Positions 57,301 through 64,000 of a DNA stretch of 64,000 nt are shown piece by piece. Each line of letters starts with the position of its first letter. Position 1 is the first letter of the stretch. Source of the DNA: Apostichopus japonicus (taxonomy: Eukaryota > Echinodermata > Holothuroidea > Aspidochirotida > Stichopodidae); the NCBI RefSeq assembly GCF_037975245.1, contig NC_092576.1:36050611-36114610 (forward strand). Reading direction: 5' to 3'. The position numbers and the translations under genes were made by a program. The notes below the pieces were generated by a model that worked only from the letters and a program-made list of their open reading frames with translations, was not told the DNA's origin and did not search any database.

Positions 57301-60300
57301 TGTCAATCGTTCGACTGGCGAATGGAAAGTCTTACATATGTACGCCACGTAATTAATATAGCCCTATATAATCTGTGCGTAATTATAATGATTGGAAATG
57401 ATTTTATTTTTATGATTACGATATTGATTGCAAGTAGGGTATAGGCCTTACGATAAACACACGTATCGAGATGCGTTGTATCTCCCGGAAAGGAAACTCG
57501 TTAGTTGTGGGTCACTCACGGCAAGAACGTTGTCGAGTCTCCGCTAGTGTGGCTGTAGGAAACAATAGCATAGATTATGAAAACTACAGAAATCCTTAAT
57601 ATTTGTGTTAAATATCATATTACAGACCAAATATAAATATTTCTAACACTGTTTTTACTTGTATCTGAATTTCGTCAGCTTACGAATTATATTTTAATCA
57701 AATCATTATTAAATCATGCTTTTTTTTTATTGGTACGTTTGGCAAGTAAGTTTGAATAAATCACCACTCGTCTTTCTTTTTATCATTAATAATTTAAATG
57801 CAATAATGTTCCTAATATTATGAATATTGAAAAAATAAGAAATCACAGACAATTCTTCGTTCAAATTAATGATTAATTGTATAGCTTTTTTATTCATTTT
57901 TGTGTTCTTTTTCATATACGTTGAATATTCATCAGGCGTATTTATTTATCATGGATGAACTATAAGATAAGTTAACTGTGATCTTTCTTTCCTATTCTTC
58001 AGATTCCAATATCTCATCTACGCCTAGAATGGTCCTTCAGTGGATTTGACGGTAAAGATATTAGACTTGAGTCCGGTCTTAGTTTATCAATCCTATTATC
58101 AGTAGAGAAGATATCCATCACTGCAAGAATAAAGAAACAGGAATTAACAGAGGAAGAAGTGATCGGATTAATAAAATATGGAATACAGTCATCAAGATTC
58201 AAGGAACTATGGTAAGGGGAAAACATTGTGACAGGCCTTGGTTGATATTATGTGGGTTAGAGGGGGAGGAGGGGTAGTCATAGGGTAAACGTATGGGGTA
58301 TATAGGAGGGTATAAGGTAATGGTATTGTGCAGTGAATTTTTTCTTTTGTTAATGTAGAATGATAGTGACAGAAAAAAAATCTCTCATTTTCATATATAA
58401 TGTAGTTTATATGTTACCAAGCAACATATTTTTTTAATTTTCCAAATAGCACACCGGAAAGTTATAAAAAAGGGAATTAAAACATCGTTTTTTCGTCTCC
58501 GTAATTTAGGAATTTGCAAACACTGCAACGACCTTGAACAGCCCTCAGGTCAGTGAATGACGTCACTGTGATGATCTTTTCTGTTGTGAACTGCTAAGTA
58601 CGGAGCTGTGCGTGCATTTCGTGTCAGCATAACTGTTTTTTTTTCCGGCGTAATGTTCAAGACATAAATAGATAATGAATATCATGGTGTTTCTTGATTT
58701 CTTCACCACGTGTTTACAAACAATTTTTACGAAATTTTGTATGAATGTGCTCACTTACCAGTCAAACTGGCGCAATAACAATAGTGATGATAGTCTCAAA
58801 CGTAGTTTAGTATAACATCCGAAAGAAAATCCAAAGTTCTAAACAAAGTAGATTCGCTTGTATGCACTAGGCCTACTGTAAAACATAAACGTTCCTTGTT
58901 CCGTGCGTCATTAAATCCAACAGAAAGGTTCATTGAGCTTGAAATACAACCGCATTTGAACTCATTCGAGTAGTTAGTCTAGCTCGAACAATTTTCTCAC
59001 TACATGCAATGCCTATTGGGTTTATTCACATACATGCCTCGTAGTTTGGGCTTCAGGAGGAATCGTATTCTAGCCCAACTTCACGTAGGTCCGCAAACGG
59101 TACTTTCACACTGTGCATAAGTGACAGTGTGCGCTATCGTAAGTAATACTTACACGATGTTTTGTTTCGCTCGAGCAAACACACATTTTTGCACGTGGAT
59201 TCTCTCCTCACATAGTCATTAGGTTGTTCACGTCTGACATGGCTTCCAGTTCCAACACTTACTGTTGCATTTATCGGGATATATATAAATAATGCGGCAT
59301 AAGAGCATCAATCTTTCAAACTTTTTTTACTTTACTGACCTTGCCACGCAAATTTCAATTGGGCCCGAGATGGCTCTATGACCGATTATTCCGTAATTTA
59401 CATTGGGGCAGTCGGCTTCACTAAAACGACAAGAAAAAGCAGGAACAATAACACCTTATTAAAATTAGACCGTTAAAAGTCTCACCAGGGAGTTGTTATG
59501 GAACTCCCTGGTCTCACGCAGTGTATCAAATCTCCTCTCTGGTTTAGGTTGTTTGTCGAGTCCAATATAGAGTAGGTTGCAACTAAACTTACACACTAAG
59601 TGCACACTGCTGAAGTACACTACGCCGAGCTCACTTTGTTATCATCATAATGACGTCACATGTCAATGTAGATCACGTGATCATCATATCGCTGTTCGCG
59701 AAAAGCCCAATTTTTGTTTAAAAAATCAACGAGCTTAGGATTTTTTTTTTAAGCCTTTCCCAACATCGCATTGACTTGAATTTTCACATGTGTAATATGG
59801 AAATCAACTAAAATACTCTTGAATAAAATCGTATTTTTTCGTCGATGCTGAAAAATCACTATCGTTCATCTTTAAATTTACAAATCTTGTGTTAAGACGT
59901 GCGGTTTAAAATGTTGCAATATTTGTAAGGATCTGTAAACTGGGAAATATGTTAACATTTTTCTTTCATTACTGATTGTATAGTGTAAAACACCTCGTAC
60001 GGGTTTTCCACAGAATAGGATATAACTGGGTGGGTTAGTGGGGGGTGGGTGCTTTTCAGTATAATAGGAACAACAAATAACATTAAAACTTATACACGAA
60101 TTAGAACTGCAATGAACAAATACATATAAATTGTTATGTAAAGCTTGACACAAAAGTATAGGGAGAAATTCAAGTACATGGAAACGAAAAAGTTTGCTGT
60201 TTATTTTAAATTAATTTATTGTTATTAAAATTAAGGATATTTTCAAGAGTTATGCAAATTTTATTAAAAATATAAATAGTTAAATTAACAAATCATCAAA

Positions 60301-63300
60301 TGATAATGGGAGTGGTGTAAGTAGGGGTGGTGGAGGGGTTGTTTGGCCATCATAACTAATGGCTGATACTTGTCAACAGGCAAATGCATTGACCTTCATG
60401 TTATTTATAACAATGATGACATCAGATATTCATTTAATTTATAAATATTAAATATTTACTTTCCCTGCTTTCTTTAACTTTGCAGGCTTAATAACTGTAA
60501 AGTGCCGTCGTCGATCAAGCCAGACATCATACCAGAAGAATCAAGATCAAGGAATATTAAAGGTACGGTATAACGTTATAAATTAAAATAATTTTTCATC
60601 AAGTTGATTGCTTTATTGCAACGTTTCACAGATTTGTGACAAGAGAGGGAAGTTTGGTAGAGGGGGTGGGAGCTGGGGGTGGGGTGGGTGGTGTGTGGAC
60701 TAGTATAATGAGATATCTGTTGGTAAGACTGAATCTAGAATGGGGATCCATGGGTATATCTTGCATTCAACAAACAGACTAGTCCTGTGTGGGGGTTGGT
60801 AGAATGGGGATGGGGGAATTCCTAAAAGTTCCTCCTTTTTTTGTGCTCCTGAGCTGATTTAAGTCAGCTTTCTATCAAGTCCCTATATATATTAAAATAA
60901 TAACAATGACTGTAAAGGAAGCCGGAAGTATTAGGTAACAAAGATAATATAATTATTAGTTTGATTACTATTGACTGTTAATTTGTAGTACTTAATTACT
61001 AATTAATTATTAGAGAGAACATTTCAATGGTTCAGTTTACTGATATTTGATGTCTCTAGTCCAGATACAATACCTCTGACTGTTAACATTATAAGTATGT
61101 CAAACAAATTCATATTTCATCTTATTTATTGTTTAAAATATGTCATTTATTTCTATGATGATTTATTGATTTTATTATTTCATCTATTTTTACAGTCATA
61201 TCGTCGAATGAAGCTCGTTACCTGGATCTGATATCTGGTCAATGGAGGAAGGTTTGTAATGTTTGGTATTTCTTAGTAATTTATAATCATTAATAATGTA
61301 AGTTTCTTTCACATTTCCCTGTGATACTGTTATTATTAGTAACATGCAGAACAGTGACGTGGTTGAGGGATCGATCATTTTCAAAGCATAATCAGAAAAA
61401 GCCAGCATCCTTAAAGATATATATTTTGTATGGAATAATCCGGTGACAGACGATATGATTCTTACAATATCTTCCTCTTAATTCTAGATACATTTATTTG
61501 GATCTGAATAATTATCATTTCAGGAAATGTATCTCGGTCAAAGTCCTGTAAAGACATCATGTCGCGTGTTCTTTAAAGTACTCCTTTGTTTTGTTGTTTC
61601 TTTTTCTTTTTATCTGATTAAATTAGAATAATCACTCAACTGTAATTGTTCTTTGAATTAAAGAGATTCTCCAAAAAAAAAAACAGTTTGTTAGTAAAAA
61701 TTTCCGTGGAAAATGTTGTTCATTATTTTGTCCAACATAATTAAGATTATGAGGTCACATAATGTTACCTTTCTAGATGCATTCATTAAATTTAACATAT
61801 TTAAAATGATATTCTTCAAACCAATTAAACCTAGTTTCAGAGCTTCTCTGTGCAGGAACTAATACATACACAATTAAACAGTCAACTTTTACTAATTTTA
61901 AACTTCATTTCAAGTATCTGCTGATTTAATTAAATGTATTAATCTACGCCACTAAAACCACATTACATTGTCTCCTTAACGCCTCAATTTTACACTAATG
62001 TAATTTTATTGATAATTACTATTTATTTATTTCAATAGCCCGATGACATCCAGACTATTACAGAGATGTGTTCAGGTGATTTGTCCATCCTCAGGTACAC
62101 CAGTGAGTCTGTACAGAGGTCAGTCATAGAGTTCCTGGTGGAAGCATCCAATCATGACGTAAGTAAAACATAAAGGCATATATTGAATAAATACATCAAT
62201 CAATACAAATTAAAATTAGATCAAACTGCTAAATGTCTTAAGAAGAGATAAGATCGCTTTAGTTATTAAATACTAAACTGTTTAAATTAGAACAAGGAAA
62301 TGCAGGTTCAAATTGGTTTTATATTTGTAAGCTCAAGATAGGATAGATATATTGTGTAGGATAATAAACAATATATAATCATTTTGAAATCCTTCTTCAA
62401 GGTTCTATTCAGCAAAATATTCCTGTTCATCTTACCTTAATTAATTTTATCTTTCAAACTCTTCTAAGGAAGTGCAGTATAAAATAATGATTTAAGACAA
62501 AAAGGGTCAATTAATTGTTTCCTGCTTTACGGAATCGGCCGAATACTTTCCTTTCATTTAAGTTTACATTTAAAATAAAACAGAAATACATGAAGTGATT
62601 GATAAACATACCTAAGAAGTAGAATACCTCAAACTGATACCTTAATATAAAATGTATAATAATTAACAGTTCACTGAAAAACTAACCCCAACTCAATCAG
62701 ATCTTCCCATCACAAATTACATAAATTAAATATGATCTAATTCATTTTGAACATATCAGTTCCGGCTCATCCCTTTAACAAACATCAATTACATGTCCTG
62801 TAAACAAATAGGAAATTATCTTTTTTTTAATTATTCAAACCGCTAATTATTAAAAAATTAACAAAACTAAATTCAAAATAAACAAATATGATTGTATTAA
62901 TATGAAATGAAGACAACATAAAGGTTAATATTCCTAAATTAATAATAATTCCATTATTTTCAAGTATTTATCCTGTAAACAAACATGATGATATAAATTC
63001 TATTTATTATTTTCCTTTCTTCAGATTCCCATATTCTGTGTGAAGCTGGTCTGGTCCTTTAGTAAGATTGATGAAGATGGAAACATTATCCTATCCTCTG
63101 GTCTCTCTCTACCAATCCTAAAATCAATGAAGAGGATGTCCATACAGTTAGAGAAAGGGAGAGAAATGAATAAACATGAAGTTAATGGAATATTTAACTA
63201 TGTACAACACTCTCAAAGATTCAAGAAACTGGAGTAAGTATAATTAATAAATGAGTAGATAATATTAGTAATTAATAAAATAAATAGTTAATATTATGAT

Positions 63301-63908
63301 TTTAACAAAATAGGAATTGTTAATTTAGTAATTATTTTTGGTTCCCGCGGGGCGGGTCACGTAAACATCACACACACACTGTAGAGTTTATAGAGATAAT
63401 ATAAGGGTTATTGGCCTTGTAGGTTTGGGAGGGAGGGTGGTAGGTTGGGGAAGGGGGGGGGGGGTTGTTTGCAAGGGACAGGAAAATACTGCAATGTTAG
63501 TAAGGATCTACATTAAAATCTTAGAGATTATTATTTAAACAGATGTACTGTGTTTGTTTCTATTAGTATATTCTGCAAACAATGGGAATTGAAGAGACAA
63601 AATATATAAATGTTATTTTGAGTGTTATTTACATATATAAAGCTACATTGTGTGTCCTAGTAATCCCTATTGAAAAATCTAACCTGTCATATATGCAGTA
63701 TACACCCAATACTGTACACATTTATATCATACATTTTTACGTTAAAAATTTCCTCTTTTCTACTCAGTACACATTTAGTTTTATCGCAAAAGTCTATTGA
63801 ACTTATTTCATCATTTTTTTTTCTTGCTAAGTATGAACGCTGACTGTACTGACACTTTCAATAGTTTAACATTTTCTTTTGTTCAACAGCTGTCAATCAA
63901 ATACTTGA
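45276..63908 (+). CDS. NACHT-LRR-like protein with putative N-myristoylation signal (complete model, 1,224 aa)
   Basis: Twenty coding exons, all phase-compatible, sum to 3,675 nt including the stop: 45276-45324, 46610-48105, 49086-49291, 49593-49669, 49942-50018, 50543-50662, 51026-51231, 51534-51610, 51882-51958, 52486-52605, 52968-53173, 53475-53551, 53825-53901, 55148-55267, 58003-58211, 60486-60562, 61196-61251, 62039-62158, 63025-63233 and 63890-63908. The start MGNRRS fits the myristoylation consensus (Gly2, Ser6). An in-frame TGA 15 bp upstream, just after an acceptor at 45258-45259, makes this ATG the first. P-loop AGYGKST lies at about 95-101 and Walker B ILLDGYDEYPD follows. There is no death-fold domain. 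The C-terminal half is repeated LRR-like modules (order A-B-C-D). The protein is a paralogue of the intracellular part of the Ig-NACHT gene. Likely role: membrane-tethered or cytosolic innate sensor (inference). Confidence 0.8.
46610..48105 (+). CDS. NACHT ATPase exon (second NACHT gene)
   Basis: This 1,496-bp exon (phase 1 in, phase 0 out) is the counterpart of 11980-13490. It reads VQPIPYI, IEGGIEIY, Walker A AEAGYGKST, LRQLGGITSIYEAIK, Walker B ILLDGYDEYPD, SITTRYN, VPLLFVMFAHMSH, FYHKLFCEWFAA and FRFSCGID. Its last 30 residues (starting CSEEIKLQ, ending LDLASRTE) match the D-type module exons downstream. All catalytic motifs look intact. Confidence 0.93.
48106..49085. other. Intron between NACHT and first LRR-like exon
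   Basis: It begins GTAAGT and ends CTTTTTCTTTAG. Its 3' part (from about 48915) is similar to the introns before the second and third A exons, marking the left edge of the tandem duplication. Confidence 0.7.
49086..50662 (+). CDS. LRR-like module 1 (exons A1-B1-C1-D1)
   Basis: A1 49086-49291 (206 bp, phase 0-2): VSCLSLDTCF, LESGLRVP, EEILGAIRYGIECHNLTKI. B1 49593-49669 (77 bp): FIDCVLPLSF. C1 49942-50018 (77 bp): CEFHLDLSSGKW. D1 50543-50662 (120 bp, phase 0-0): QQMCSKPIVLQ and LKIASRHN. The LTKI-FIDCVLP junction of A and B reads like one leucine-rich repeat. Together the four exons make 160 codons. Confidence 0.85.
51026..52605 (+). CDS. LRR-like module 2 (exons A2-B2-C2-D2)
   Basis: A2 51026-51231, B2 51534-51610, C2 51882-51958 and D2 52486-52605 have exactly the lengths of module 1 and nearly the same protein. 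The introns also align, so this is a recent copy. The period from A1 to A2 is 1,940 bp. Confidence 0.87.
52968..55267 (+). CDS. LRR-like module 3 (exons A3-B3-C3-D3)
   Basis: A3 52968-53173, B3 53475-53551 and C3 53825-53901 belong to the recent duplication (A2 to A3 is 1,942 bp). D3 55148-55267 is a diverged, older type (SLRRLCSSIVSV, LLLEIASSHN). The homology breaks in the C3-D3 intron near 53950. Confidence 0.85.
55268..58002. other. Long intron with palindromic TAGGCCTA words
   Basis: No exon is seen. Between about 56390 and 57450 there are repeated TAGGCCTA/CTAGGC words, a poly-G run near 57156, and a GGCGGGTCACGTAAA word at 56234-56248 that recurs at 63351-63365. Confidence 0.5.
58003..62158 (+). 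CDS. LRR-like module 4 (exons A4-B4-C4-D4)
   Basis: A4 58003-58211 (209 bp): LRLEWSFSGFDG, LESGLSL, EEEVIGLIKYG. B4 60486-60562 (77 bp): LNNCKVPSSI. C4 61196-61251 (56 bp, shorter than the others): ARYLDLISGQWRK. D4 62039-62158 (120 bp): TEMCSGDLSIL, FLVEASNHD. This is a diverged ancestral copy. The 209-bp A exon has the same length as that of the Ig-NACHT gene, suggesting it is closer to the ancestral form. Confidence 0.8.
63025..63908 (+). CDS. LRR-like exon A5 and terminal exon
   Basis: A5 63025-63233 (209 bp): VKLVWSFSKI, LSSGLSLPIL, NYVQHSQRFKKL, GTAAGT donor. It is followed by an acceptor TTTTGTTCAACAG at 63889 and a short last coding piece 63890-63908 (DCQSNT, then TGA). The fifth module is thus cut after exon A. 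No AATAAA is seen in the 92 bp left in the window, so the 3' UTR continues outside. Confidence 0.7.
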
Positions 63909-64000
63909 ACGATACAATGAAAAGAAGTTGTATTCAATGAAGTAGACGCGCGCGTCCTTTATTAATACACCTGGAATTTACTGACAAACAAGTCCCCGGA

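Overview
The window is animal nuclear DNA. It is AT-rich, its genes are split into many short exons with GT-AG introns, and it carries microsatellites, tandem duplications and decayed transposons. The gene content (NACHT-domain proteins of the invertebrate NLR type and fast-evolving Ig exons) and short palindromic TAGGCCTA-type words suggest a marine invertebrate. An echinoderm such as a sea cucumber, or another non-vertebrate deuterostome, is my best guess; I cannot prove the taxon from this sequence.

Region by region. (1) 1-7.9 kb holds a broken hAT-type transposase (1155-3271) and otherwise non-coding DNA. (2) 10.6-18.1 kb, minus strand, holds a gene I reconstructed from eleven phase-compatible exons: signal peptide, four Ig-like domains, one transmembrane helix, two micro-exons, a NACHT ATPase exon and a first LRR-like module. 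It reads as a cell-surface Ig receptor fused to an intracellular NLR core (1,128 codons to the last exon seen; the 3' end is unresolved). (3) 20.8-21.2 kb, plus strand and head-to-head with it, holds an exon coding for a signal peptide plus one Ig domain. (4) 22.4-27.6 kb contains a large GAT/GATGAC microsatellite, an LTR-like insertion with a retroelement remnant, and old duplicated segments. (5) 27.6-34.5 kb is a roughly 6.9 kb DNA transposon with inverted termini, subterminal GAACC repeats and its own multi-exon gene. (6) 34.6-45.2 kb has fold-back DNA, AT microsatellites and short tandem repeats, and no convincing gene. (7) 45.3-63.9 kb, plus strand, holds a second NACHT gene with a complete model of 20 coding exons and 1,224 aa. 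It starts with a putative N-myristoylation signal, followed by NACHT and a tail of repeated 4-exon LRR-like modules, three of which lie in a fresh tandem duplication of period about 1.94 kb.

The two NACHT genes share the same core exon, with matching intron phases (phase 1 in, phase 0 out) and the same first LRR-like exon. They differ in what is attached in front: Ig ectodomain plus membrane helix in one, a lipid-anchor signal in the other. This suggests a family in which one NACHT/LRR-like signalling core is placed at membranes by interchangeable N-terminal exons. Function is inferred; only the domain order and exon phases are read from the sequence.
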